Numbered from the stretch's first letter, positions 31,458-42,560 are shown. The stretch is 64,000 nucleotides of DNA from Hamadaea sp013361475 (GCF_040654195.1 NZ_JBFAHM010000024.1:14211-78210), one strand, 5' to 3'. Made by a program: numbers and translations. Notes: generated by a model from the sequence alone, not told the origin.

Positions 31458-32966
31458 CTACCGGCCCGCCCGCAGGTACGCGTTCGACAAGGCCAGCGCG
31501 GTGACGCTGAAGACGACGCCCAGGTAGACCGGGAAGAGGTGCTCGAAGGAGGTGTATCCGATTCCCTTGTGGATGATGAGGGCCGGGGCGAAGCCGGCGG
31601 TCGCCGCGCCGGCGAGCGTCCACCACACCCACGCCTCGCCCCGCCGCCAGCCCCACAGGCTGAGCAGCACGATCGACGCCGCCGTGGCCATCAGCAGCCC
31701 GCCGAACCCGGCCCGGTCGTGGGCGATGAACGGGGCCAGGCGCGGATTCGCCGCGTCCAGGAACGCCGGATCGGTCCCCAGGAAGACCAGGTCGGTGTCG
31801 ACGAAGACGCCGGTGAGCCCGACGATCGACACGGTGGCGCCGCCGGCGAACAAGCCGATGCCCGTGACGATCAGCAGCAGCTGTCCAGCCAGCGCCCGGC
31901 GGCGTTCCGGCTCCGGGCCCTCCGGCGCGACCGTCCAGCGGGCCACCGCCGGACGCCGCCAGGTGGCGAGCAGGAACATCGGGAAGAGCACGATCGCCAG
32001 CGCGGTGTGCAGGGGCTCGACGAATCCGGTGCCGAGGAAGTAGAGCAGCGTGGGGAAGCCGATGAGCCCCGAGATCAGGTACGCCGCCCGCGCCCACGGC
32101 CAGCCGCGCCGGATGCCGCCCCAGGCGAGCCCGGTGTAGAGGATGCCGATCGCGACCATGCCGCCCGCCATCGTGATCCGGTCGTGTTGCAGGAAATGGG
32201 CGAGCCGGGCGTTCACAGCGTCCACATCAGATAGATTCATACCGAGGAAGTCCTGGTCGTACCAGAGCAGCACCGGACCGAGCGTGATCCCCGCCGCCAC
32301 CAGCCCGCCACCGGTCATGGCCAGCCCGACGATCAGCCCCCACACCCAGGCCGGCCAGCGGCGCGGGTCGAGCCCGGCGTCTCGCAACCCGGGTGCGGGC
32401 GAAGTGGGCTGGCGGGCCTCGATCACCCGCTGGAACCAGCCCGGCCCGGCTTCGAGCAGGACGGCCGGGGGCGCCAGCACAGTCGCCGACTCGTCGGCCA
32501 GGGCGGTCAGCGCCCCGTCGATCGACGGCTCGGTGAGGCGTACGAGGTCGGGCGGGTCGCCGACGATCACGCGGTCGACCAGCGGCGCGAGCTGCTCGGC
32601 CACCTCCGCCGTGGTGGCCCGGCCGATAACCTCACAGCGGCGGCCGGTCAGCGCTGCGCGTACGGCTGGAAGATCTGCGGCCTCGACGGGACCGATCTCG
32701 ATCACCGAGGCCCCCTGCACCGGCAGCGCCCTGATCGCGTCCCGGGCCACGCTCACCGGCACGCTGGCCCCGAACCGGCCGGCCAGATCAGCCGGAACCG
32801 CAGGGTGGTCGAAGACCGCCGAGACGGCCCTGGCCCCGCCCGGCAGTGAGACGAGCGTGGCCAAGCCGTGCAACGCTGCGCGCTGCGATCTGCGTACGCC
32901 CAGCACAGCGGCCGCGAGCGGGCGCAGAGGATGGTAGGTCCAGTCCGGCATGCGCCAGATGGTCAC
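31458..32966 (-). CDS. membrane protein with a dihydroorotate-dehydrogenase-like N-terminus
   Basis: A 502-residue protein in two parts. Residues about 1-200 are soluble and read like a shortened class 2 dihydroorotate dehydrogenase start (YHPLRPLAAAVLG, then GASVIEIGPVEA, similar to the GAGFVEIGTVTP region of PyrD), but the flavin and catalytic motifs are not seen. Residues about 215-500 hold eight hydrophobic helices. The function is unknown. A GTG at 32966 overlaps the monooxygenase stop (GTGA); an ATG at 32951 is the alternative. It ends a four-gene minus-strand operon with two GNATs and a monooxygenase. Confidence 0.72.
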   Translation of the reverse strand: MTIWRMPDWTYHPLRPLAAAVLGVRRSQRAALHGLATLVSLPGGARAVSAVFDHPAVPADLAGRFGASVPVSVARDAIRALPVQGASVIEIGPVEAADLPAVRAALTGRRCEVIGRATTAEVAEQLAPLVDRVIVGDPPDLVRLTEPSIDGALTALADESATVLAPPAVLLEAGPGWFQRVIEARQPTSPAPGLRDAGLDPRRWPAWVWGLIVGLAMTGGGLVAAGITLGPVLLWYDQDFLGMNLSDVDAVNARLAHFLQHDRITMAGGMVAIGILYTGLAWGGIRRGWPWARAAYLISGLIGFPTLLYFLGTGFVEPLHTALAIVLFPMFLLATWRRPAVARWTVAPEGPEPERRRALAGQLLLIVTGIGLFAGGATVSIVGLTGVFVDTDLVFLGTDPAFLDAANPRLAPFIAHDRAGFGGLLMATAASIVLLSLWGWRRGEAWVWWTLAGAATAGFAPALIIHKGIGYTSFEHLFPVYLGVVFSVTALALSNAYLRAGR

Positions 32967-34054
32967 ACATCCCAGCGCAGCACGGGGGCCAGCCCTCGCA
33001 AGGTCAGCGCGGGCGGGATCAGCCGGGCGACCAGGTTGCGGCCCAGCACGCCCGCCGGCGAAGCCAGTTGACCGACCTGGCCCAGCCGCCGGGACCGCCG
33101 CACGATCATCTGCGTACGCCGTCGCCGCAGCCCGTCGTAGCGGGCCAGCGCGGTGGGCACGTCCTCGGCGGCGGTCACACAGCGGGCGAGCGTGACCGCG
33201 TCCTCCAGCGCCTGGCACGCGCCCTGTCCCAGGTTGGGCGTCATGGCGTGGGCGGCGTCGCCCAGGTACGCGACCCGGCCGCTGACGAAGCTGGGCAGGT
33301 CCGGCAGGTCGGTGATGTCGTGGCGCAGCACCGCCTCCGGGCCGGTCGCCGCCAGCAGCGCCGGAATGGGCTCGGGCCAGTCGCCGAAGCGCCGCAGCAG
33401 CTCGGCGTACTCGCCGTCCGGGGACCGTCCACCGGCCGGGACGGTGGCCGTGGCGAAGCAGTAGAACCGGCCGCCGGTCATCGGCGCGAAGCCGAACCGT
33501 TCGCCGCGGCCCCAGGTGACCGCGCCGTCGGCGGGCGCGTCGTACGCCGTGATCATCCGCCAGGCGGTGTAGCCGGCGTATCGGGGCTCGTAGCCGGGCA
33601 GCAGACGCCGGCGCAGCGTACTGGTGGCTCCGTCGGCCGCGACGACCAGCGGGGCGGCCGGCACGTCGTCGACCTCGGTCCCCAGCTGGAGCACACCGTC
33701 CGGCAGCGCGTCGCGCAGTAGGCGTACCAGGTCGGCTCGATGCACGACGACCATCGGATACCCGTACGCCCGGCTGATCTCGGCCGCCGACGACCGGGAC
33801 AGCCATCGTCCCCACCGATCCCGGATGCCGCCCTGGGCCTCGACCGCACCGAGCCCAAGCACCTCGTCTGCCAGGCCCAAGGCGGCCAGCGCGCGGATCG
33901 CGTTCGGCCACAGCGACAGGCCGGCGCCGATCTCGGTGATCTGCGGCGCACGCTCGAAGACGCGTACGCCCCAGCCCGCCCGATGCAGGGCGAGCGCCGC
34001 GGCCAGGCCGCCGATGCCGCCGCCGACGACGGCCGCCTCGCCGGACGGCGTCAT
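32963..34054 (-). CDS. FAD-dependent monooxygenase
   Basis: A 363-residue aromatic-hydroxylase-type flavoprotein. The N-terminal GxGxxG fold AVVGGGIGGLAAAL is at 8-21 and the second FAD motif VAYLGDAAHAMTPNLGQGACQALED lies near 270-290 (written here in part: GDAAHAMTPNLGQG). The group includes salicylate and zeaxanthin-type oxygenases; the substrate is unknown. It overlaps the upstream GNAT gene (ATGA) and the downstream membrane protein gene (GTGA), so all are translationally coupled. Confidence 0.9.
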   Translation of the reverse strand: MTPSGEAAVVGGGIGGLAAALALHRAGWGVRVFERAPQITEIGAGLSLWPNAIRALAALGLADEVLGLGAVEAQGGIRDRWGRWLSRSSAAEISRAYGYPMVVVHRADLVRLLRDALPDGVLQLGTEVDDVPAAPLVVAADGATSTLRRRLLPGYEPRYAGYTAWRMITAYDAPADGAVTWGRGERFGFAPMTGGRFYCFATATVPAGGRSPDGEYAELLRRFGDWPEPIPALLAATGPEAVLRHDITDLPDLPSFVSGRVAYLGDAAHAMTPNLGQGACQALEDAVTLARCVTAAEDVPTALARYDGLRRRRTQMIVRRSRRLGQVGQLASPAGVLGRNLVARLIPPALTLRGLAPVLRWDV

Positions 34055-34791
34055 CGCGAGTACAGGGTGGACCGGAACCGGGGTTCGAACCCGGCGGCGA
34101 GGTAGATCCGTTCGGCCACCGTGTCCGGCTCGACCTGCAGGGTCAGCCGCTCGTCGCCCCGGGCGTACGCGTCGGCCCGGATGCGGTCGAGCAGCCGGGC
34201 GGCGTAGCCGCGGCGGCGGAACTCCGGCCGGGTGGCGACCGCGTACACCCCGCAGACGCCGTCGGTCACGACGGTGAGCGCCACAGCCGCCGGTACGCCC
34301 CCGGATCGCAGGACGTAGAAGGTCTGTGCCGGATCGGCGTAGTTGCCCCGGGCCTCCTCCGCGAGGAACTGCCGCCACCAGGCGAGGTCCTCCTCGGAAT
34401 CCCCGGGCTCGGCGAAGCCGGCCGTCTGGGCGGCGGCGAACGCGTCCGCGTCGGCGTCCGAGGCGACGACGTCCACCGTGACGCCGCCGGGCAGGGCCGC
34501 CGCAGCGCCGGGCCGCACCGGGGCATCCAGGTAGGACAGCTCACTCGACAGGCGGAAGCCGAGGTCGGCGAGCCGGGGCGGCCAGGACTCGTCGCTCCAG
34601 GAGAAGAGCCGCACGGTCGTCACCTCCGGCGGGACCTCCGTGTCCGGCATCAGCGGCGCCCACCACGACAGGAAGTCGGCCCGCCCGGCCAGCTCGATGG
34701 CCGCACCCTTGCGGTGCAGTACGCCCCGCTGCGCCCCCATGAAGGCGAAGTGGTTCTCGGCCAGCGCGCTGTCGGCGTAATCAGGGAACAA
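34051..34791 (-). CDS. GNAT-family N-acetyltransferase
   Basis: A 246-residue acetyltransferase. The C-terminal GNAT domain (about 110-245) has the acetyl-CoA loop ATRPEFRRRGYAARLL and a typical end LTLQVEPDTVAERIYLAAGF. The N-terminal part is a degenerate GNAT-like half. I propose the TTG at 34791 as start because GGAGG lies 6 nt upstream; the ATG at 34818 (nine more residues) lacks such a site. Either start overlaps the preceding GNAT gene, so the two are coupled. Confidence 0.82.
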   Translation of the reverse strand: MFPDYADSALAENHFAFMGAQRGVLHRKGAAIELAGRADFLSWWAPLMPDTEVPPEVTTVRLFSWSDESWPPRLADLGFRLSSELSYLDAPVRPGAAAALPGGVTVDVVASDADADAFAAAQTAGFAEPGDSEEDLAWWRQFLAEEARGNYADPAQTFYVLRSGGVPAAVALTVVTDGVCGVYAVATRPEFRRRGYAARLLDRIRADAYARGDERLTLQVEPDTVAERIYLAAGFEPRFRSTLYSR

Positions 34792-35410
34792 GGAGAGCCT
34801 CCGCTCCGACCGGTTCATAGCCGGCGGCCAGGAACGCCCGGACCGAGGCGGCGTTGCCGGGCGCGATCTGCGCCCACACCGGCCGCTCCCCGGGCACGAG
34901 ATGCCGGGCGGCCAGCGCCAGCGTCCGGCCCAGACCCCGGTCGCGGGCCTGCGGTTCGACCTCCACCGCCACCTCCCAGCGCCCGGCCAGGCCCCGGCCG
35001 ACGACCAGGACACCCCGCCCGGACTCCGTCTCCCAGACGCGTACCTCATCACGGTAGCGGTGCGCCCGGCGTACCCGTGGGTGGTCCGAATCAGAAACTT
35101 CGCGCAGCGTGAGCGGCGGCGGGCCCGGCAGGTGCGCGGACATCAGCACGATGTCGATGTTGTTGACGCGGCGCGCGAGCTTGTCCTCCAGCGCGCGCAG
35201 GAAGGGCGGGTTGAGCGGCGCGGACAGGTCCTCCTCGGGCAGCTCCGCCGCGACCCAGGCCGGGTCCACGTCGGCCGCGACGATGGACACGCCGGGGAAG
35301 GCGACCACGGCCGCCGCGCGAGGGCCGGGTTGCGGCGCGGTCAGGTACCACCGGTCGGCCGGGATCCAGTCCCCGGCCTCGACCAGCGCGATGGCGTCTG
35401 CGAGATCCAT
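34781..35410 (-). CDS. GNAT-family N-acetyltransferase
   Basis: A 209-residue acetyltransferase-like protein. The C-terminal half has VEVEPQARDRGLGRTLALAAR and a late NAASVRAFLAAGYEPVG, which fit motif A and motif B of GNAT enzymes. The N-terminal half is unassigned. The ATG at 35410 is 6 nt after TACGGT (35422-35417), so this gene should carry the operon promoter and a leaderless mRNA. It is divergent from the GH74 gene. Confidence 0.82.
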   Translation of the reverse strand: MDLADAIALVEAGDWIPADRWYLTAPQPGPRAAAVVAFPGVSIVAADVDPAWVAAELPEEDLSAPLNPPFLRALEDKLARRVNNIDIVLMSAHLPGPPPLTLREVSDSDHPRVRRAHRYRDEVRVWETESGRGVLVVGRGLAGRWEVAVEVEPQARDRGLGRTLALAARHLVPGERPVWAQIAPGNAASVRAFLAAGYEPVGAEALLVP

Positions 35411-35537
35411 CGCGTCACCGTAGACGACGAGGCCGCCGCGACACGTGATCGGGTCTTCGGTGGAGCGTGGTGATCATTGTGGAGGGTTAGTTTGTTTAAC
35501 GTCCGTCCCAATTAACTCATCTCGATGGAGTGAGCTG

Positions 35538-37829
35538 ATGAGAGCAAAGACGCTCGTGGGCGGGGTGGCGAGCCTGACCCTGCTCGCCGCGCTCGCCGTG
35601 ACCGCGCCCGCTCAAGCCGCCGTCCCGTCCACCCCGTACGCCTGGAAGAACGCGCAGATCGTCGGAGGAGGCTTCATCCCCGGGATCGTCTACTCCCCCT
35701 CCGTGTCCGGGCTGGCCTATGTCCGCACCGACATCGGCGGTGCCTACCGGCGCGACCCCGGCAGCAGTGTCTGGACCCCGATCACCGACTCGATCGGCTG
35801 GGACGACTGGGGCCTGACCGGCATCGCCAGCCTTGCGCTCGACCCGAACGACGGGAACAAGGTCTACCTGGCGGCCGGCACCTACACCAACAGCTGGGAC
35901 CCGAACAACGGCGCCATCCTGCGCTCCGGCGACCGCGGCGCGAGCTGGGCCCGCACCACCTTGCCGTTCAAGCTCGGCGGCAACATGCCGGGGCGCGGCA
36001 TGGGCGAACGGCTGGCCGTCGACCCCAACAAGGGCAGCGTCCTCTATCTCGGCGCGCCCAGCGGCAACGGCCTTTGGCGCAGCACCGACAGCGGGGTGAC
36101 CTGGGCCAAGGTGACCGCGTTCCCCAACCCCGGCACCTACGCGCAGGACCCGAACGACCCCAACGGCTACCTCAACGACCTCCAGGGAGTCGTCTGGGTG
36201 ACGTTCGATCCGCGTACGGGCACTGCGGGAAACACGACCCAGACGATCTACGTCGGCGTGGCCGACCTGCAGAACACCGTGTACCGGAGCACCGACGGCG
36301 GCACGACCTGGACTCGGCTGGCCGGGCAGCCGACCGGCTTCCTCGCGCACAAGGGCGTCCTCGACAGCGTCAACGGCTACCTCTACCTCGCCACCAGCGA
36401 CACCGGCGGACCCTACGACGGCGGGCACGGCGACGTCTGGCGGTACGCCACCGCCACCGGAACCTGGACGCAGATCAGCCCCATCCCGTCCAGCGACGTC
36501 GACAACAACTACTTCGGCTACAGCGGCCTGTCCGTCGACCGGCAGCACCCCGGCACGCTCATGGTCACGGCGTACAGCTCGTGGTGGCCCGACACCATCA
36601 TCTGGCGCAGCACCGACAACGGCGCGACCTGGTCGAAGATCTGGGACTGGACGCGTTACCCCAGCCGCAGCTTCCGCTACACGATGGACATCTCCGCCTC
36701 ACCCTGGCTGGACCTGAAGGACCCGGGCGCCCGGGACGCGGAGGTCTCCCCCAAACTCGGCTGGATGACCGAGGCGCTGGAGATCAACCCGTTCAACTCC
36801 GCCGAGTTCCTCTACGGCACCGGCGCGACCCTGTTCGGCTCGGACAACCTCACCAACTGGGACTCCGGCGGCACCTTCACGATCTCGGTCAAGGCCAAGG
36901 GCATCGAGGAGACCTCGGTGCAGGACCTGGTCAGCCCGCCGTCCGGAGCACCGCTGCTGTCGGCGCTCGGCGACATCACCGGCTTCCGGCACGACTCGCT
37001 CACCACCGTCCCGGCCGCCACCTTCAACAGCAACGACTGGCCGACCAGCACCGACATCGACTTCGCCGAATCCGCCCCGGCCACCGTCGTGCGCGTCGGC
37101 AACTGCGACGTCAGCACGCAGAAGTGCCTGTCCTACTCGACGAACGGCGGCACCAGCTGGACCGCGCCCGCCAAGCAACCCACCGGGGTCACCGGCGGCG
37201 GCACGGTCGCCGTCAGCGCCGACGGCACGCGGTACCTCTGGAGCCCGGCCGGCGCGAGCGTCTCGGTCACCGCCAACAACGGCAAGACCTGGACGACGTC
37301 CACCGGCGTCCCGGCCGGCGCCCGCGTCATCTCCGACCGGGTCACCGCCACGACGTTCTACGCGTACGCCAACGGCACGTTCTATCGCAGCACCAACGGT
37401 GGCACGTCGTTCACGGCGTCGGCGGCGACCGGGCTGCCGACCGAGTCGGTACGCATGTCGGCCGTCTTCGGGCGAGCCGGCGACGTCTGGCTCGCCGGTG
37501 GCACTGCGACCGGGGCGTACGGGTTGTGGCACTCCACCGACGGCGGAGTCACCTTCACCAAACTGTCCACCGTCGAGCAGGCCGACGCGGTCGGCTTCGG
37601 CAAGGCCGCCACCGGCGCGACCTACCCGGCGATCTACACCAGCGCCAAGATCGGCGGCGTACGCGGCATCTTCCGCTCCGACGACGCCGGGGCGACCTGG
37701 GTCCGCATCAACGACGACCAGCACCAGTACGGCTGGACCGGCGCGGTCGTGATCGGCGACCCGCGGGTCTACGGCCGGGTGTACGTGGGGACGAACGGGC
37801 GCGGCATCGTCTACGCCGACCCCGCCTGA
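35538..37829 (+). CDS. secreted GH74 xyloglucanase
   Basis: A 763-residue secreted glycoside hydrolase family 74 enzyme that cleaves xyloglucan or related beta-1,4-glucans. The signal peptide is residues 1-27, with cleavage after AQA. Two seven-bladed propellers are indicated by repeated Asp-box-like motifs (STDGGTTWTRL, STDNGATWSKI, STNGGTSWTAP, SDDAGATWVRI). The catalytic Asp candidates are in YVRTDIGGAYR near residue 45 and SALGDITGFRH near 478. No carbohydrate-binding module is attached. GGAG lies 7 nt before the ATG. Together with the GH6 enzyme it suggests plant-polymer degradation. Confidence 0.95.
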   Translation: MRAKTLVGGVASLTLLAALAVTAPAQAAVPSTPYAWKNAQIVGGGFIPGIVYSPSVSGLAYVRTDIGGAYRRDPGSSVWTPITDSIGWDDWGLTGIASLALDPNDGNKVYLAAGTYTNSWDPNNGAILRSGDRGASWARTTLPFKLGGNMPGRGMGERLAVDPNKGSVLYLGAPSGNGLWRSTDSGVTWAKVTAFPNPGTYAQDPNDPNGYLNDLQGVVWVTFDPRTGTAGNTTQTIYVGVADLQNTVYRSTDGGTTWTRLAGQPTGFLAHKGVLDSVNGYLYLATSDTGGPYDGGHGDVWRYATATGTWTQISPIPSSDVDNNYFGYSGLSVDRQHPGTLMVTAYSSWWPDTIIWRSTDNGATWSKIWDWTRYPSRSFRYTMDISASPWLDLKDPGARDAEVSPKLGWMTEALEINPFNSAEFLYGTGATLFGSDNLTNWDSGGTFTISVKAKGIEETSVQDLVSPPSGAPLLSALGDITGFRHDSLTTVPAATFNSNDWPTSTDIDFAESAPATVVRVGNCDVSTQKCLSYSTNGGTSWTAPAKQPTGVTGGGTVAVSADGTRYLWSPAGASVSVTANNGKTWTTSTGVPAGARVISDRVTATTFYAYANGTFYRSTNGGTSFTASAATGLPTESVRMSAVFGRAGDVWLAGGTATGAYGLWHSTDGGVTFTKLSTVEQADAVGFGKAATGATYPAIYTSAKIGGVRGIFRSDDAGATWVRINDDQHQYGWTGAVVIGDPRVYGRVYVGTNGRGIVYADPA

Positions 37830-37844
37830 CGGCTCACCCCTTCA

Positions 37845-37909
37845 GCGCTGGATCAGGGTTCTCGGTCGAATCTTGGCGCAAGATTCGACCCGGAACCCTG
37901 ATCCAGCGC
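37845..37909. repeat. 65-bp palindromic element, copy 3
   Basis: Same element, centred on 37877, 15 bp after the GH74 stop and 1 bp before the stop codon of the convergent GNAT gene. It fills the intergenic space and would serve as a terminator for both. Confidence 0.9.
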
Positions 37910-37910
37910 C

Positions 37911-38837
37911 CTACGAGGCAGCGGGACCGGAGCGGGGCCGCCGGTACCCCGAGGTCGACCCGGCCGGCGCGAACCCGAGCGACGCGTACAAAGCGGCGGC
38001 AGCGGAGTTCTCGGCGTTGTGGTTGACCGTCACCGTGCTCATGCCGGCCTCGGCCATCTCGTGCACCGCGTACGCCATCACCGCCTTGCCGAGCCCCCGG
38101 CGCTGGAAGTCCGGATGCGTGCCGACCGGTTCGAAGTGGCCGAGCTTGTTCAGCGCGTCGGTCCAGTAGACGCAGAACGCGGCGATCCGGCCGTCCGGCG
38201 CGACCGCCACGATCTCGTGCGTCGGGTCGTATCCGGGCTTGACCATGACCTCGGCCCGGTACTGCTCGCCGGTCCAGCTGTCACCGAACGCACCGTTGTG
38301 GGCGACCGCCAGCGCCTTGGCGTCCGCGAAGACGGCCGGGCGGATCTCGAACCCCTCGACGTCCGGCAGAACCACGGCGTCGGCGGAAGGGAGGGACAGC
38401 TCGTTGACCGTGTCCCAAGTGCGGAAGCGCTCGAAGCCCAGCTCCTCCAGCAGCTTGGCGCGGACGGTGTCGCAGTCGAAGCAGTCGGTGAGCACGAACT
38501 CCTCGTCCTCGTCGGCCGCGTGCTCGGTCACGTACGCCGCGTGCCGCAGCATCGCCTCCTCGGCGGCGGTCCCGCGCAGCGCCGGGGCGGTGAACACGTC
38601 GAAGGCGCAGCCGAACCGGAGGTTGATCGTGACCCCCATGACGGCGCCGCGTTCCTCCCACACCTGGACCAGTTCGCCGATCGGCCGGCGGCCGCGCAGA
38701 TTCTCGTAGATCCGATGGGGCAGTTCGCCGATGTGGTCGTACGCGCACCGCCCGGCGACCGCGATCCAGCCGGCGACGATGTCCTGCAGCACCGGGAGGT
38801 CCTCGTCGGCGTACGGGCGAGGTTGGAGATCACTCAC
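37911..38837 (-). CDS. tandem-GNAT N-acetyltransferase
   Basis: A 308-residue protein with two GNAT-type domains, as in mycothiol-synthase-like and EIS-type duplicated enzymes. The C-terminal domain is the better preserved, with VGTHPDFQRRGLGKAVMAYA (acetyl-CoA loop near 245-262) and VNHNAENSAAAALYASLGF. The acceptor is unknown, and there is no evidence that it is MshD. The GTG start lies next to GGGGG, and spacing is tight. It converges with GH74 across palindrome copy 3. Confidence 0.84.
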   Translation of the reverse strand: MSDLQPRPYADEDLPVLQDIVAGWIAVAGRCAYDHIGELPHRIYENLRGRRPIGELVQVWEERGAVMGVTINLRFGCAFDVFTAPALRGTAAEEAMLRHAAYVTEHAADEDEEFVLTDCFDCDTVRAKLLEELGFERFRTWDTVNELSLPSADAVVLPDVEGFEIRPAVFADAKALAVAHNGAFGDSWTGEQYRAEVMVKPGYDPTHEIVAVAPDGRIAAFCVYWTDALNKLGHFEPVGTHPDFQRRGLGKAVMAYAVHEMAEAGMSTVTVNHNAENSAAAALYASLGFAPAGSTSGYRRPRSGPAAS

Positions 38838-38909
38838 CCCCTTTGTGTATCAAAGTCCGGACCGATCGGCCGTGCAATTAGCCCAGGCGCTCCGGAGTAG
38901 GGTGTGATC

Positions 38910-39530
38910 ATGATCGAGATCACGTCCCCCGAGGAACTGCGCGATCTGCTCGGGGCACCGATGCCCCGGGCCGTGGCCAAGGAGCGCGCCGCTCTGCACC
39001 CGCGCGACCGCGATTGGCTCGCCGCCTCGCCGTTCGTCCTCGTGGCCACCTCTGACGCCGAGGGCAACTGCGACGTCTCCCCCAAGGGCGATCCGGCCGG
39101 CTTCACCCACGTCATCGACGACCACACGATCGCCATCCCGGAGCGCAAGGGCAACCGGCGGGCCGACGGCTTCCACAACATCCTGGCCAACCCGCACGTC
39201 GGGCTGATCTACCTCATCCCGGGCCGTACCGAGACGCTCCGGATCAACGGCCGCGCGCGACTGGTCCGCGAGGCGCCGTTCTTCGACGAGATGGTCGTCA
39301 AGGGCCACCGCCCGCAGCTCGCCGTCGTGGTCGACATCGACACGATCTTCTTCCACTGCGCCAAGGCGTTCCTGCGCTCGCAGCTGTGGCAGACCGACAC
39401 CTGGAACCCCGACGTTCTGCCGTCGCACGCCTGCCTGGTCAAGGAGGTCCAGCCGACCAAGGAGAGCCTCGCCGAGCTGGAGGAGTACTACCGGCCGGAG
39501 AACTACACCAAGCAGCTCTACGCGGTGTGA
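38910..39530 (+). CDS. pyridoxamine-5'-phosphate-oxidase-fold flavoprotein (MSMEG_1061-like)
   Basis: A 206-residue protein of the split-barrel PPOX family, close to the group typified by MSMEG_1061 (motifs GNCDVSPKGDPAGF and ERKGNRRADGFHNILANPHVG, given here in part). Such proteins bind FMN or F420; a physiological substrate is not known. The ATG at 38910 is 6 nt after TAGGGT (38898-38903), which supports it over the GTG at 38904. The final 13 bp overlap the convergent NUDIX gene. Confidence 0.88.
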   Translation: MIEITSPEELRDLLGAPMPRAVAKERAALHPRDRDWLAASPFVLVATSDAEGNCDVSPKGDPAGFTHVIDDHTIAIPERKGNRRADGFHNILANPHVGLIYLIPGRTETLRINGRARLVREAPFFDEMVVKGHRPQLAVVVDIDTIFFHCAKAFLRSQLWQTDTWNPDVLPSHACLVKEVQPTKESLAELEEYYRPENYTKQLYAV

Positions 39531-40063
39531 ATCCTGGCCAGCGCGTTCCGGAGGACGCGGTCGACGTCGGTCCCCCGCGGTGACGGCAGGTCGTCCACGG
39601 AGAACCAGCCCAGCGCCAGCGACTCGTCGCTGATGTGTTCGGCCGCGCCCGCCGGGGCGTACATCAGGAACATGACGTCGTGGTGCAGCAGCCGGCGACC
39701 GGCGCAGTTCGGCACCTCGTGCACGTCCACGTCGACCGGCACCGGGTCCACGACCAGGTCCGCGATGCCGCCCTCCTCGGTCGCCTCGCGCAGCGCGGCC
39801 CCGGCCAGCGTCTCGTCCGTGGCGTCGAGGTGCCCGCCGAGCTGCACCCAGATGCCGAACTTGCGGTGCAGGCTCAACAGGAACGCGTCCCGCTCGCGCG
39901 AGTAGACCAACGCGCTCGCGGTGACATGTCCGCCGTCCCGCTCCCGCCGCAACGCTTCCGGCCCGCTCTCCACCAATTCCCGAGTGGTACGCCAATCGGC
40001 CTGGCCGTCGTCGGCGGGTCGCATCGCCGCGAGCGCCTCGCGTGCGCTCTCGTAGAGGCTCAC
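39518..40063 (-). CDS. NUDIX hydrolase
   Basis: A 181-residue NUDIX hydrolase. The NUDIX box is GGHLDATDETLAGAALREAT followed by EEGGI, near residues 76-100, with the REATEE core intact. The substrate is not predictable. The GTG start overlaps the rluB stop (GTGA), so it is coupled to the pseudouridine synthase gene. Confidence 0.9.
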   Translation of the reverse strand: MSLYESAREALAAMRPADDGQADWRTTRELVESGPEALRRERDGGHVTASALVYSRERDAFLLSLHRKFGIWVQLGGHLDATDETLAGAALREATEEGGIADLVVDPVPVDVDVHEVPNCAGRRLLHHDVMFLMYAPAGAAEHISDESLALGWFSVDDLPSPRGTDVDRVLRNALARIHTA

Positions 40064-40783
40064 TTCCCGTCGACCAGCTTGAACAGCGCCGCGATCTCGC
40101 CCGCGTTGAGCCGGCGGTGCCGCCCCGCCCGCAGGTCGCCGAGCCGGATCGGCCCGATCGCCGTCCGTACCAGCCGCGACACCGGGAAGCCGAGCGCGTC
40201 GAACATGCGCCGGACGATCCGGTTGCGTCCCTCGTGCAGCACGACCTCGCAGAGGGCGGTGTTGCCGATCGCGTCGACGAGCCGGAACGAGTCCACCCGG
40301 GCCAGGCCGTCCTCCAGCTCGACGCCGGCCCGCAACGACCGGCCGACGCTGCGGGGCAGCGGCCCGGCGACCTCGGCGAGGTAGGTCTTCGGGACCTCGT
40401 ACGACGGGTGCATCAGCTTGTGCGCGAGCGCCCCGTCGTTGGTCAGCAGCAGGAGGCCTTCGGACTCCTGGTCCAGCCGCCCGACGTGATAGACGCGGAC
40501 GCCCAGGTCGCCGATGTAGTCCGCGATCGCCTCCCGGCCCTCCTCGTCGGACATCGTCGAGACGACCCCCCGCGGCTTGTTCATGGCCAGGTAGACGAGG
40601 CGGTTGTCGACCACGACCCGCTGACCGTCCACATAGATCTCGGCGGTGACGGGGTCGACCTTGTCGCCCAGCCGGGCCACCTTCCCGTCGACGACGACGC
40701 GCCCACGGTCGATCAGCTCCTCGGAGGCGCGGCGCGACCCCACCCCCGCCGAAGCCAGCACCTTCTGCAGGCGCTCCCGTCCG

Positions 40784-40797
<14 letters not shown>
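40060..40797 (-). CDS. 23S rRNA pseudouridine synthase, RluB type
   Basis: A 245-residue RsuA/RluB-family pseudouridine synthase. An S4 RNA-binding domain (about 7-55, ERLQKVLASAGVGSRRASEE) is followed by the synthase domain with catalytic Asp109 in VGRLDQESEG. In actinomycetes this gene normally lies between scpB and cmk. I start at the ATG at 40797 where the S4 domain begins; this overlaps the scpB 3' end by 14 bp. Confidence 0.94.
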
Positions 40798-42511
<1,714 letters not shown>

Positions 42512-42560
42512 TTTTGCAGCCTATCAGTCGTTATCGTGGGCTCTTCGAGCGCTGAATCGC

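Noticed and set aside
35486..35500. GTTAGTTTGTTTAAC upstream of GH74 as a regulator site
   Set aside because: The symmetry is weak and I cannot match it with confidence to a known motif; left as a possible AT-rich promoter element.
37845..37909. classical intrinsic terminator only
   Set aside because: Exact length and sequence sharing with three other loci goes beyond independent terminators, so it is annotated as a repeat that may also terminate.
36074..38026. 650-residue plus-strand open frame
   Set aside because: Shadow frame of the GH74 gene; no motif, and Arg/His-rich composition typical of a shifted GC-rich frame.
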